DNA of 64,000 nt. It comes from Microbacterium rhizosphaerae. Its GTDB lineage: Bacteria; Actinomycetota; Actinomycetes; Actinomycetales; Microbacteriaceae. A model generated the notes under the pieces. The model saw nothing but the letters and a program-made list of their open reading frames with translations, was not told where the DNA came from and did no database searches. The stretch covers positions 3,993,056-4,057,055 of the forward strand of contig NZ_CP139368.1 in assembly GCF_034120055.1 (NCBI RefSeq), given 5' to 3'. This document shows, one piece after another, positions 45,832-54,595 of this stretch; positions within the stretch are counted from its first letter, which is position 1; every line of letters begins with the position of its first letter. A program made the translations under genes and the position numbers.

Positions 45832-47321
45832 GCACAAACGATCAATCCGCCCGCCCCGTTCGCCTTCCGCGTCGATCTCGGCAAGGAGTGGTGCTCGGTC
45901 TCGACGGCTGGCAGGTGCTCTGTCTCATCGGCGCCGCGGCCACACTGCTGACCGCAGTCGTGCGACTGGGTCCAGTCGGACTGCTGGTGTCCGCTCCGAT
46001 CTACCTCCCGCTGGGCCTCGGGGCCGTTGTGACGATCCACGGCTTGTCTGCGCCGCGACTGACCGGACTGTGGCTGTCCAAGCAGATTCGTGGAGCGGCG
46101 GGTGCGACGCGACACACCTACCGGCCTGAGCGGGTTCGCCTCGAAGGGACGATCAACCTTCCCGGAGTCCGTGCCTCTGTCCAGATCTGGGATGTTGACG
46201 GCCTCGCATCCGTCTACAGCCCGCACGAGCGCACCGTCTCGATCACGGCCGAGCTCGAGGTACAGGGCTTCCTCATGAAGGACGTTCCGGACCGGCTGGA
46301 CCTGGCCGAGCAGTGGGCAAAGGTGCTCGCGTCGTTCACTCAGCGCAACGGGATCAAACGGATCACCCTCCAGGAGCGAACGACGCCGACGACGATCCGA
46401 GCGGCTCGAGAGCATTACGAAGCTACGGTCGGCCGTCTGCATATCGATCCGAACTCGCCTGCCGCGGTCAACTACCAGCGAGTGCTCGACGACTCCGAGC
46501 AGTTCGCCGTGGCGCACCGGAACTATCTCACCCTGACTCTCGATCTGGTCGCGCTCGGGCCGCAGCTGAAGGCGCTCGGAGGCGGCAAATCCGCCATCCA
46601 GACCCTCGCCGCGATCGAAGCGGGCAACGTATCGGATGCCTTACAGGCGGTGAAGATCACGGTCCGGCACTGGCTCAGTCCTCGAGACATCGCGGCACTC
46701 GCCCGAACCGCATTCGACCCCGAGTTCCTTCCCACGGTCCAGAACCGGGACGACGCCACAGCAGGAGTCGACCTGACTGCGATCGGTCCGATGTTCCTCG
46801 ACGAGCCCAAGGGCCGCAACGGGGTCGTCCTGACGGACTCCGGCGTGCACACCACCCTGTGGATCCACGAATGGCCACGCTCGGATGCTGCTGTCGGTTT
46901 CGTCTCCCCCATCGTGTTCGCCCGCCACCCGGTCTCGGGAGAGGCCGTGACCCACATCCTCTCGATCGTCCTGGCGCCAGTACCCGTGTCGAAGGCCCTG
47001 AAGCGCATCCGTGACGAGAAGCGAGTGTGGCGTGGAAACGAACGCCTCCGCGCGAAGCGCGGTGCGGATGGTTCCGCCGCCGACGAGGCCGATTGGCTGG
47101 CACTCGAAAAGCAAGAGGAGGAGATCGTCGCCGGGCACGGCGAGTTCCAGTACGGCGGCTACCTCACGATCACGGCTCGCGACGAAGAAACGCTCGACGA
47201 GGCGGTCGCCGGTATGCGCAATTCCTTGTCTCGTGCCGGGATGGAGGCGCAGATCCTCTACTGTCAACAGGCTGAAGCGCTCCTCCTCAACGCGCTGCCG
47301 TTGGGCATGGGGCTGAAGTGA
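45828..47321 (+). CDS. SCO6880-family conjugation protein (PrgI-like N-terminus plus VirB4 N-domain-like part)
   Basis: A 497-residue protein. Two N-terminal helices (GWQVLCLIGAAATLLTAVVRLG and VGLLVSAPIYLPLGLGAVVTIHG) resemble PrgI, followed by a large soluble domain with the SCO6880 pattern (SPHERTVSITAELEVQGFLM; ILSIVLAPVPVSKALKRIRDEK; ADEADWLALEKQEEEIVAGHGEFQYGGYLTITA). It lacks a Walker motif; the ATPase half is the next gene. Together they look like a VirB4 split in two. Confidence 0.85.
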   Translation: MSTNDQSARPVRLPRRSRQGVVLGLDGWQVLCLIGAAATLLTAVVRLGPVGLLVSAPIYLPLGLGAVVTIHGLSAPRLTGLWLSKQIRGAAGATRHTYRPERVRLEGTINLPGVRASVQIWDVDGLASVYSPHERTVSITAELEVQGFLMKDVPDRLDLAEQWAKVLASFTQRNGIKRITLQERTTPTTIRAAREHYEATVGRLHIDPNSPAAVNYQRVLDDSEQFAVAHRNYLTLTLDLVALGPQLKALGGGKSAIQTLAAIEAGNVSDALQAVKITVRHWLSPRDIAALARTAFDPEFLPTVQNRDDATAGVDLTAIGPMFLDEPKGRNGVVLTDSGVHTTLWIHEWPRSDAAVGFVSPIVFARHPVSGEAVTHILSIVLAPVPVSKALKRIRDEKRVWRGNERLRAKRGADGSAADEADWLALEKQEEEIVAGHGEFQYGGYLTITARDEETLDEAVAGMRNSLSRAGMEAQILYCQQAEALLLNALPLGMGLK

Positions 47322-48910
47322 TGGTTAGGCACGCGTTTTCCGTCACTCCGGCCGGTCAATCACCGGCGGAGCGCCGGGCCGTCCGTCGGGAGATCACGGC
47401 GGCGCAGCGGGCCGACACGACCGTCCGAACGAGGAAACACGAGCGCCGGCTTCCTGCTCCGGCGATGCCTGGCCCGTTTGGCCCCGGTGTGAGGGAACAC
47501 GGGTATTGGAATCTCGCCCGACTCACAGTTCCGGCACACCAAGCGACGTCGCAACACCTGGCCGGCATCTACCCTTTCGTCGCAGACGTCGGACTCGGCC
47601 ACCGCGGCCCTGTTGTCGGCGTCGATCTCAACGCCGATGCCCTCTGGCACTTCTCGCCTTGGGAGGCGTACGCCGACGCGACAGGTCGCGGCGCGTTCTC
47701 GACGAACATCCTCGTGCTGGGCGCGTACCGGGCGGGGAAGAGTGCCGTCATCAAGATGCTCACGACGCGGTCGCTCCCCTTCGGGCACCACGTCGTGCTC
47801 CCGTCCGATTCCAAGGGCGAATGGGTGAAGGTCGCGGAGGCCGTCGGTGGGTCGGTCATCCGACTGGGCGCCGGCGGTGCGGAACGACTCAATCCGCTGG
47901 ACCGCGGTCCACGGCGCACGGCGTCGACTGATGACCAGCATGAGCAGATGGTGGCTCAGCGGCGCATCGGGACGCTGATCTCCCTGATCGAGCAGACCAT
48001 GACGGGGGCCCGACTTTCAGCTGTGGAGCACGCCGCGGTGCATCTCGCACTCCGCCGCGCGATCACGGAGACGGACGACGCACCGACTCTGCGTGAGGTT
48101 CACCGCCAGCTCGGGCTCATTGCGAGCGGTGACACGGACGGAGATGCCGCCCTTGTCGCTGCATCCGCACAGCCGCGCTTCGTCCTACGTCGCTTCGTGG
48201 AGGGCGACTTGTCCGGCCTCTTCGAGGACGCGTCCACGGTTGCCTTCGACGAGGACGCCCCGATGGTGGTCATCGACACCAGTGAACTGTTTGCCCGCGG
48301 CGACCTCGTGGCCCAGCTCACGCAGGTCTGCTCGACGGCATGGATCCAGGCGGTCGTGTCGGATCGCGACGCGCACCGCACGCGTTACGTCGTGCGAGAA
48401 GAGGGGTGGCGGGACATGACGTCGCTCGCCGCGCTGCAGATGTATCAGCAGTGGCTCAAGCTCTCGCGCCACTACGGCATCAGCAACATCGTGATCCTGC
48501 ACAAGATGGGCGATCTGGATGCCGTCGGCCAAGCGGGGTCTCAAGAGCGCAATCTCGCCTACTCCATCGCCGGCGACATCGAGAACAAGTTCATCTTCCA
48601 TGTGAACCATCAGGAGCGTGCTCCCCTCATTGAGCGCTTGAACATCTCGCCTGCGCACGCTGAGATGGCTCGCCAGCTCGCGCGCGGCCAGTTCATCGCC
48701 TACGTCGGCCAGTACTCCTATCTCGTCGACGCGTTCTCGACATCCACCGAATGGGAACTCGAGCTCTTCCAGACCGACGACGCCGTTCTCCTGGCCAGCG
48801 AGGAGATGCCGGAGCTCGTCCACTTGCGAGAGCGCTTGGAAGAAGCCTGGCCTGACGACGTGGATACGAGCGTCGACGGGTGGCTTGCATACGAGAGGGG
48901 AATCGGATGA
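47321..48910 (+). CDS. VirB4/HerA-type T4SS ATPase
   Basis: A 529-residue ATPase. Walker A is GAYRAGKSAVIK, and PMVVIDTSELFARGD plus VREEGWRDM lie in the Walker B/DExx region expected of VirB4 C-domains. NPLDRGPRR and IVILHKMGDLDAVGQ fit the family. ATG at 47321 overlaps the SCO6880 stop (TGATG); a GTG at 47318 is also possible. It powers assembly or substrate transfer in the T4SS. Confidence 0.85.
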   Translation: MVRHAFSVTPAGQSPAERRAVRREITAAQRADTTVRTRKHERRLPAPAMPGPFGPGVREHGYWNLARLTVPAHQATSQHLAGIYPFVADVGLGHRGPVVGVDLNADALWHFSPWEAYADATGRGAFSTNILVLGAYRAGKSAVIKMLTTRSLPFGHHVVLPSDSKGEWVKVAEAVGGSVIRLGAGGAERLNPLDRGPRRTASTDDQHEQMVAQRRIGTLISLIEQTMTGARLSAVEHAAVHLALRRAITETDDAPTLREVHRQLGLIASGDTDGDAALVAASAQPRFVLRRFVEGDLSGLFEDASTVAFDEDAPMVVIDTSELFARGDLVAQLTQVCSTAWIQAVVSDRDAHRTRYVVREEGWRDMTSLAALQMYQQWLKLSRHYGISNIVILHKMGDLDAVGQAGSQERNLAYSIAGDIENKFIFHVNHQERAPLIERLNISPAHAEMARQLARGQFIAYVGQYSYLVDAFSTSTEWELELFQTDDAVLLASEEMPELVHLRERLEEAWPDDVDTSVDGWLAYERGIG

Positions 48911-50169
48911 GTGCGACTCTGAGACCTGCGCTGCGTGTTTTCGTTCGCGGCGACACGGCCACGGTGGTAGACGAGAACGGAGCCACAACCTCGTTCAGCG
49001 GAGGCTCCGACCTGGACGTCCGACAGGCCGTAGTGGCCCACGCCGTCCGGCTCGCGCATCAGCGAGGCCGACCCGTGGCGGTCGAGACATCGGGCGATCG
49101 CGGATCTCACCGCCTGGAAGTCGGTGCCGACGGTCAGATCCGGGCGCTCAGCGGAGAGAGCGCAGATGCTGAAGCGGAGCTCACGGAGATGCCAGCGACG
49201 AGCGGCGACACCCGCGGGGGTGCGCATACCGTCAAGCTAGATGGCCCCGAGGCGGTCACAACCCGCGCATCGTTCATCGACGGCAGCGCAGAACGTGATC
49301 TGATCCTCTCGACCGGTCTCCACGGCTGGCTTCGAAAGCTAGGCCTGGTCCATTCGCCGACCGCCGCCGAGGTCGCCCGACACCGACGGGTGCAGATCGT
49401 CGCGGCGCAATGGGCGGGTCCGCGCACGATCGCGGTGGTGAATGGCAAAGGCGGTGTCGGCAAGACGCCGACGACCGCCATGCTGTCTGCGGTCTACGCA
49501 CGCTTCGGCGGCGGGAGTGTGCTGGCCTTCGACAACAACGACACTCGTGGGACACTCGGGTGGCGCACGGAGCAGGGCCGGCACGAGTCAACGATCGCAG
49601 ACCTGCTCGCAGCGGCGGACAGTCTTCAAGGTGCGCCGACGAGTGCAATGGCCGCTTACATCCACCACCAAACGGATGACCGCTACGACGTGCTCCGCTC
49701 GAACCCGAGGGTGCTCTCGGCCGACCAGCGGTTGACCACCCGCGAGTTCGACACGCTCGTGAGCACCGTAGGCCGTGGTTACCGACTGGTCGTATTCGAC
49801 TCCGGGAACGACGAGTCAGCCGATAGGTGGCTCCGGATGATCGACTGGGCGAACCAACTGGTGGTTCCAACAGTCACCTCGCCGGAGTCCGCAGAATCTG
49901 CAGCCCTCCTCCTGGAGGCACTCGCCGCGCGCGACGAGCACTCGGCGCTGCTCGCACGTGACGCGGTCGTCGTCATCACGCAGGCTGAGCCCGCGGGAAA
50001 GGCTCGCGTTGCACAACTCGTCGAGACATTCAGCTCCCTCGCGCGCGCGGTCGCCGTCATCCCCTTCGATCCCGCGTTGAAGGACGGGCCCCTTCGATTC
50101 GGCGCTCTTCGGGCAGCGACGCGTGAAGCGTGGATAGAAGCCGCCGCGTACACCGCCGACCGGTTCTGA
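48907..50169 (+). CDS. ParA/MinD-like ATPase of the conjugation operon
   Basis: A 420-residue protein. The first 150 residues form an uncharacterised region. The C-terminal ParA fold has the deviant Walker A VVNGKGGVGKTPT, VLAFDNNDTRGTLGW (A-prime motif) and LVVFDSGNDESADRW (Walker B). Similar proteins are common in actinobacterial conjugation operons and may position the T4SS or the DNA. ATGA overlap with the VirB4-type gene. Confidence 0.85.
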   Translation: MSATLRPALRVFVRGDTATVVDENGATTSFSGGSDLDVRQAVVAHAVRLAHQRGRPVAVETSGDRGSHRLEVGADGQIRALSGESADAEAELTEMPATSGDTRGGAHTVKLDGPEAVTTRASFIDGSAERDLILSTGLHGWLRKLGLVHSPTAAEVARHRRVQIVAAQWAGPRTIAVVNGKGGVGKTPTTAMLSAVYARFGGGSVLAFDNNDTRGTLGWRTEQGRHESTIADLLAAADSLQGAPTSAMAAYIHHQTDDRYDVLRSNPRVLSADQRLTTREFDTLVSTVGRGYRLVVFDSGNDESADRWLRMIDWANQLVVPTVTSPESAESAALLLEALAARDEHSALLARDAVVVITQAEPAGKARVAQLVETFSSLARAVAVIPFDPALKDGPLRFGALRAATREAWIEAAAYTADRF

Positions 50170-50179
50170 GGAGGAACAG

Positions 50180-50842
50180 ATGAACACCGTACTCGCCCTG
50201 ATCACCGGGTCCGCGCTGATGATGGCGTCGGTTGTCGGCACGACAGCTGCGCTATACCGGCGAGGACGCCGCGGGACAGGACGCCTCGCTCTTGCCCTGG
50301 CATCGATCTCTCTCGGCATCGCGGGCGCTTCCACTCTCCTTGCATTCCTCGGCCGCGTCATCTGGGCCGTCGGACTCGTGGTCGCGTGCGGGGCCCTTGC
50401 GTGCGCCGCCGCATTGGGGGTCCTTCGAAGTCGCGAGGTGGCGGCGGCCCGCCGCCGTGACGCCGCGCTAGGAGAACCGCCGCTCCGGCGCGAACCATCG
50501 ATTGCGCTGACTGTCTCGGCCTCCGGGTTGTTCTCCCTCATTCTTTGCTCCGCCCTGATCGCGCCTTGGATGCTGCTGGCAGCGGCATCCGCCGGCATCT
50601 CGATCGATCGACTCATGAACGGTCTGCTCGCGAACCTCGCAGTCTCCACCCCGCTCGTATGGATCGCCAGCGCCGCGCTCGTGACGACTCGGTTGCGCCG
50701 CCGAGCGGAGGATGCGGATTCTCTCCGTCGCGGAGTAGAGACCCGCGTCGCGGATGCAGAGGTACACGGCTATCGCGAAGGATTCGCGACGGGCCGTGAA
50801 GACGGGTACCGTCATGCGGTCTTCGGGACGACGTGGGAGTAG
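50180..50842 (+). CDS. Hypothetical four-helix membrane protein in the T4SS operon
   Basis: A 220-residue protein with helices at the N-terminus (LALITGSALMMASVVGTTAAL), residues 37-80 (two) and about 110-165 (two). A charged tail ends YREGFATGREDGYRHAVFGTTWE. No family recognised. ATG follows GGAGGAAC, 10 nt after the ParA-like gene and 3 nt before the coupling protein, so it is a bona fide operon member. Confidence 0.7.
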   Translation: MNTVLALITGSALMMASVVGTTAALYRRGRRGTGRLALALASISLGIAGASTLLAFLGRVIWAVGLVVACGALACAAALGVLRSREVAAARRRDAALGEPPLRREPSIALTVSASGLFSLILCSALIAPWMLLAAASAGISIDRLMNGLLANLAVSTPLVWIASAALVTTRLRRRAEDADSLRRGVETRVADAEVHGYREGFATGREDGYRHAVFGTTWE

Positions 50843-50845
50843 GCG

Positions 50846-52675
50846 ATGATCGCCGGAAGCCTCTTCTCCAAGGCCGTCGCGGCTGTCCTAGCGGTCGCCT
50901 TGGTGTTCGGCATGCTCAGCTCCTTTGTGGCGCAACTGGTCACGACGTGGGCCTGCGGCTCGCGACCTGCGGCGCGAAACATGTACTCGGGCCTCCTGGT
51001 CTTCGCCACCGGCGACCGATCCACATACGCAGTGGGCGGCGGCTGCATCTTGCCAGTCGTACCCATCCGAGTCGCGGACTTGATGCTTCTCATCGTGATC
51101 ATCGGCGCTGCGATAGTCGCGTCCATCGCGTATTCGCGGTACCGCGAGTCGGATGCAGCCTTCCTCGCAGACATCCGATCCCGCCCTGGGTTCGCGACCC
51201 GCACAGAGATCGGCAAGCACCTTTCCGCTTCCGCCGTCCTACGACGAGCGAAGCATCTTCGTCCCGGCCAGAGCGGAATCAGACCCACGGACGTCGGTTG
51301 GCGGATCGGCCGAGCCCGAGGTCTCGACGTGTACGTCTCGATCGAAGACTCCGTCGCGCTCGAAGGACCTCCACGCGCCGGCAAGGGCTATCGCGTGCTC
51401 ATCTCGGCGATTCTGGACTGGGCGGGCCCGCTCATCACCACGTCCACGACGAGCGACAACCTCACCGCCACAATGCACATGAGGATGCAGCGTGGCGAGG
51501 TTCACGTCTTCGACCCTCAAGGGCTGGCGGGGGTGCGACACACGTTGCGCATCTCTCCGATCGTCGGATGCGAGGATCCCCTCGTTGCCGTCCAGCGTGG
51601 GCAGGCTGTCGTCACGGGGACGGCGCTCGGGTCGTCTTCCACCAATCAGGAGTGGGCGGATGTCGCTGCGACCGTGCTGTCGAGGTTGCTCCATGCCGCC
51701 GCGCTCACGGGAGGTACCGTTGCGGACCTCTACAAGTGGGGCTCGACGCCGGCCCTCGCCCATGACGCGGTACGAATCCTTCGATCCGAATCGGCGGCGG
51801 CTCCGGGATGGGCCGATGGGCTCGAGGCGGTCCTCGTCGGCGACGTGAAGCTTCTCTCGTCTACGTGGTTCGGTGTGCAGGCCGCGGTCGCTCCTCTTGC
51901 GATTCCCCAGATCCGCGAAGCGCTCATGCCCGCACAGGGGCCTGGGTTCGACCCGGACGGGTTCCTGCGGGGCGAGAACACGCTCTACCTCATCGGATCC
52001 GGCGCGGGAGCGGGTGCAATGGGTGGCTTCCTCTCCGCCATCCTCGACGACGTCGTGGAAGTCGCGAGACGACGTGCGCTCGCCTCCGACGGAGCCCGGC
52101 TCCCGCATCCTCTCGGCTTGATCCTCGATGAGATCGCGAACATGTTCCGATGGTCGGCGCTCCCCCGCGTGATGGCCGAGGGTGGCGGCCGCGGGATCTG
52201 CACGTTCGTCGTCCTTCAAGCGCTCTCACAAGCCGAAACAGCATGGTCGCGCGCGGAGGCTGACACCATCTGGTCTGCCGCAACCGCGAAGGTGCTCCTG
52301 GGCGGCGCCTCGCACGTTCAGCACCTGCGCGACATCGAAACGTTGCTCGGTTCCCGTGACAGGCAGCGCAACGAGCGCTCCTGGTCCACTCGCCAGCCCG
52401 GCAGCTCCGTGTCAGAGCGTCACGATCGCCTGCCGGTCATGACAGTGGACGAGATCCGTCGGATGCCCCCAACGGCCGGGCTTCTCGCGTACCGAAACCG
52501 CAGAGGCGTGCTTCTCGATCTCGCGGGGTGGGACGAGCGCAGCGACGCCCGCCACATCAAAGCCGGCAAGACCAAGACCGAGGCCGAGCAACGCGATGTG
52601 TTCGCGAGGGCGTACACCGCCCGGACGGCCGCCCCACCGATGCCCGAATTTCAGCGAGAAGAGGATGCGTCGTGA
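50846..52675 (+). CDS. VirD4/TraG-type coupling protein
   Basis: A 609-residue type IV coupling protein. Two N-terminal helices (VAAVLAVALVFGMLSSFVAQLV and ADLMLLIVIIGAAIVASIAYSRY) flank an external loop with two Cys. Walker A is LEGPPRAGKGYRVL; Walker B is LGLILDEIANMFRW; FVVLQALSQAETAW and KVLLGGASHVQHLRDIETLLG are typical of the motor domain. It brings the relaxase-DNA complex to the T4SS channel. The GTGA overlap couples it to the HNH gene. Confidence 0.9.
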   Translation: MIAGSLFSKAVAAVLAVALVFGMLSSFVAQLVTTWACGSRPAARNMYSGLLVFATGDRSTYAVGGGCILPVVPIRVADLMLLIVIIGAAIVASIAYSRYRESDAAFLADIRSRPGFATRTEIGKHLSASAVLRRAKHLRPGQSGIRPTDVGWRIGRARGLDVYVSIEDSVALEGPPRAGKGYRVLISAILDWAGPLITTSTTSDNLTATMHMRMQRGEVHVFDPQGLAGVRHTLRISPIVGCEDPLVAVQRGQAVVTGTALGSSSTNQEWADVAATVLSRLLHAAALTGGTVADLYKWGSTPALAHDAVRILRSESAAAPGWADGLEAVLVGDVKLLSSTWFGVQAAVAPLAIPQIREALMPAQGPGFDPDGFLRGENTLYLIGSGAGAGAMGGFLSAILDDVVEVARRRALASDGARLPHPLGLILDEIANMFRWSALPRVMAEGGGRGICTFVVLQALSQAETAWSRAEADTIWSAATAKVLLGGASHVQHLRDIETLLGSRDRQRNERSWSTRQPGSSVSERHDRLPVMTVDEIRRMPPTAGLLAYRNRRGVLLDLAGWDERSDARHIKAGKTKTEAEQRDVFARAYTARTAAPPMPEFQREEDAS

Positions 52676-53067
52676 GCAACCGTCGACGGCGTCCCTGGGG
52701 GAATCGCTACCGATCCGGCTACCTCCGCTCGCGAGTGTGGCTCACGCGTCGGAACCGGTGGTTCGCCGAGCAGCACGACCGTGCCATTCCCCTGACGTGC
52801 GCTGCGTGCGGACGCCCAGCGCGCCCGAGAGACCTCGAGCTGCATCACCTCGAGTATCGCGGCGTGATCGAAGGCAAGCACGGATGGATCTCATGCGAGC
52901 AACACGAAGACCTCGTGCCCCTCCATCCCCTGTGCCATGAGCTGCTTCACCGGCTCATTGATCGCGATCGAGTGCTGGGCGGGATGCGAGGGCGGCGCGA
53001 CGCATCGCGAATCGCGCTTGTGCGCCTTCGACAGAAGCTCACACGCAGCGAGGCATCTCATGGATGA
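52672..53067 (+). CDS. HNH-nuclease-like protein
   Basis: 131 residues from GTG 52672. Contains a zinc pair in TCAACGRPAR, then LELHHLEYRGV and DLVPLHPLCHELLHRLI: the His-His and distal Cys/His of an HNH betabetaalpha-metal fold. The basic N-terminus fits DNA binding. Its place between the coupling protein and ssb suggests a role in DNA processing during transfer, but this is unproved. Confidence 0.75.
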   Translation: MSNRRRRPWGNRYRSGYLRSRVWLTRRNRWFAEQHDRAIPLTCAACGRPARPRDLELHHLEYRGVIEGKHGWISCEQHEDLVPLHPLCHELLHRLIDRDRVLGGMRGRRDASRIALVRLRQKLTRSEASHG

Positions 53068-53542
53068 GCACCCCGAGGGCATCAGCGTCGAGGAGCTCGT
53101 CGCCTCCCTCCAGCTTGGTGACCTTCGGATACTCAATCGGGATGCGTCGTCCGCAGACCTTGGCGCGCAACCCGTGAACTGGCGCGAGCTGAAGGACGAC
53201 GACGCACGCGCGACGTGGGATGCATTGAGGGACTGGGTCGAATGGGTGACGACCCGGTATGAGATTCCCGAAATCATCGTGCCGGTCTGCTGGTGGCGCC
53301 ACGGCGCTCTTGTCGAGGAGCTCTCGGCACTCCACATCGCGTGGGAGGCGGCATTCGACTCCACCGATAGCGGGCTCGGACCGGTCCTCTGGCACGAGAA
53401 ATTCGCAGCGGCTCGTGCCCGTCTCAAGTCGGCATATCCGGGCTCGTGCGTCAACGGGCACAGGGAGCGTCCTCCTCGTTCATGGCGTGATGTCACGAAC
53501 GCGGAGGAGTGGGACGCGTGGGCCGACGGGGCCCGCGCTTGA
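53060..53542 (+). CDS. Hypothetical protein (160 aa) downstream of the HNH gene
   Basis: Acidic and Trp-rich (WRELKDDDARATWDALRDWVEWVTTRYEIP; VCWWRHGALVEELSALHIAWEAAF; NAEEWDAWADGARA). No transmembrane helix. The ATG overlaps the HNH gene by 8 nt. No function assigned, though similar DUF4913-type proteins occur in actinobacterial conjugative elements and the pattern is reminiscent of them. Confidence 0.65.
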   Translation: MDEHPEGISVEELVASLQLGDLRILNRDASSADLGAQPVNWRELKDDDARATWDALRDWVEWVTTRYEIPEIIVPVCWWRHGALVEELSALHIAWEAAFDSTDSGLGPVLWHEKFAAARARLKSAYPGSCVNGHRERPPRSWRDVTNAEEWDAWADGARA

Positions 53543-53579
53543 TAGCACCCTCGGGTGCACGAGATGAAGGGAAGGACAC

Positions 53580-54032
53580 ATGTCGACAAGAATCCCCCTC
53601 ACCATCGAGGGGAATATCACCGCGGACCCGGAGTACGGGACCGCCGAGTCGGGTCTGGAGTACGCGAGATTCAGCGTCGCTGTCAATGACCGTCGCCTGA
53701 ACGAGACGACCGGCACCTGGGAGGATGCGGGCACCGTGTTCCATCGGGTCACGGCATTCGGGCGTCAGTCCCGCAACGTCGCCGACTCGCTGCGAAAGGG
53801 GGACACAGTCCTCGTGAGCGGCGACTTGAAGTTCACCAACTACGTCGACAAGCAGACCGGCACTACCCGGGAGTCGCGGGAGATCCTCGCCGACACCGTC
53901 GCCGCCTCGCTGAAGTTCACCGGGGTCGAAGTGAACCGCTCCCCCCGAGTGAACGGCCCCGCAGCTGACGCCACGGGGCCGTATTCAGCGCCGGTGTACG
54001 AGACCGACGCGGACCTCCACACGCTGAACTGA
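53580..54032 (+). CDS. ssb: Single-stranded DNA-binding protein
   Basis: A 150-residue OB-fold SSB: IPLTIEGNITADPEYGTAESGLEYARFSVAVNDRRLNETTG, then VFHRVTAFGRQSRNVADSLRKGDTVLVSGDLKFTNY. The C-terminus is short (TDADLHTLN) and lacks the acidic DDEPPF tail of housekeeping SSB, as is common for element-encoded SSBs. AAGGGAAGGA precedes the ATG. It probably protects transferred single strands. Confidence 0.9.
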   Translation: MSTRIPLTIEGNITADPEYGTAESGLEYARFSVAVNDRRLNETTGTWEDAGTVFHRVTAFGRQSRNVADSLRKGDTVLVSGDLKFTNYVDKQTGTTRESREILADTVAASLKFTGVEVNRSPRVNGPAADATGPYSAPVYETDADLHTLN

Positions 54033-54045
54033 TCCAACCAGCGGA

Positions 54046-54094
54046 GTACCGCCAGGGTACGCGCGTCCCTCCGGATTCGCGACCCTGGCGGTAC
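54046..54094. terminator. 13-bp inverted repeat between convergent genes
   Basis: GTACCGCCAGGGT (54046-54058) and ACCCTGGCGGTAC (54082-54094) are exact complements with a 23-nt spacer, between ssb (+) and a hypothetical gene (-). Likely bidirectional terminator of the transfer operon; an oriT-type repeat is a less likely alternative. Confidence 0.65.
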
Positions 54095-54137
54095 CGCTTG
54101 AGGAGCGGCCGGTTATTGAGGCTCGCTGTGTCGTGGG

Positions 54138-54494
54138 TTACGGGCGCGACTCCCGCGGGAGCCCGGTGCGCGGATCGAGTCCTGCAACCCACCGCGCCTT
54201 CTGCTCCTCTGGGGTGATCGCAGACCCGTACCCATCACGGATCGGCGTTGCCATGTCGGGTGTCTCGACGGCCGCCCTGCACTGAGCTTCGGCTTCGGCG
54301 TACGTGTCGTGCCAGCCGACGATCACGCGGTCTTTGCGCTCTGGCTGCCACCGCTGCACCTGGTACAGCATGTGTGTCTCACCTGTTTGCCGGTGCACGG
54401 CCGGCACGTATCGGATCAGGAATCGGGGCGTGTAGACCTCATTGATGACGAGCCAGGCGTTCGTCTCGACCTGGATGAAGATCGCCCTCGCCAT
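54138..54494 (-). CDS. Hypothetical protein (118 aa) next to the relaxase
   Basis: MARAIFIQVETNAWLVINEVYTPRFLIRYVPAV, then LYQVQRWQPERKDRVIVGWHDTYAEAEAQCRAAVE: a small beta-rich protein without membrane segments. Same strand as the relaxase, about 100 bp downstream of it. No family recognised. Confidence 0.6.
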   Translation of the reverse strand: MARAIFIQVETNAWLVINEVYTPRFLIRYVPAVHRQTGETHMLYQVQRWQPERKDRVIVGWHDTYAEAEAQCRAAVETPDMATPIRDGYGSAITPEEQKARWVAGLDPRTGLPRESRP

Positions 54495-54595
54495 GGCTCG
54501 CCGGTGCCCTTCCCCCGGCCGGCCTCCAGCATACGTGCGCTGACGACACGCCTGTAGCGGAGTGCGTGCGTGGGATGACCCGGACCCGCTGGCTA

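Noticed and set aside
54046..54094. oriT at the 13-bp inverted repeat after ssb
   Set aside because: It lies between convergent genes, about 3 kb from the relaxase start, and fits a terminator better than the repeats upstream of the relaxase gene.
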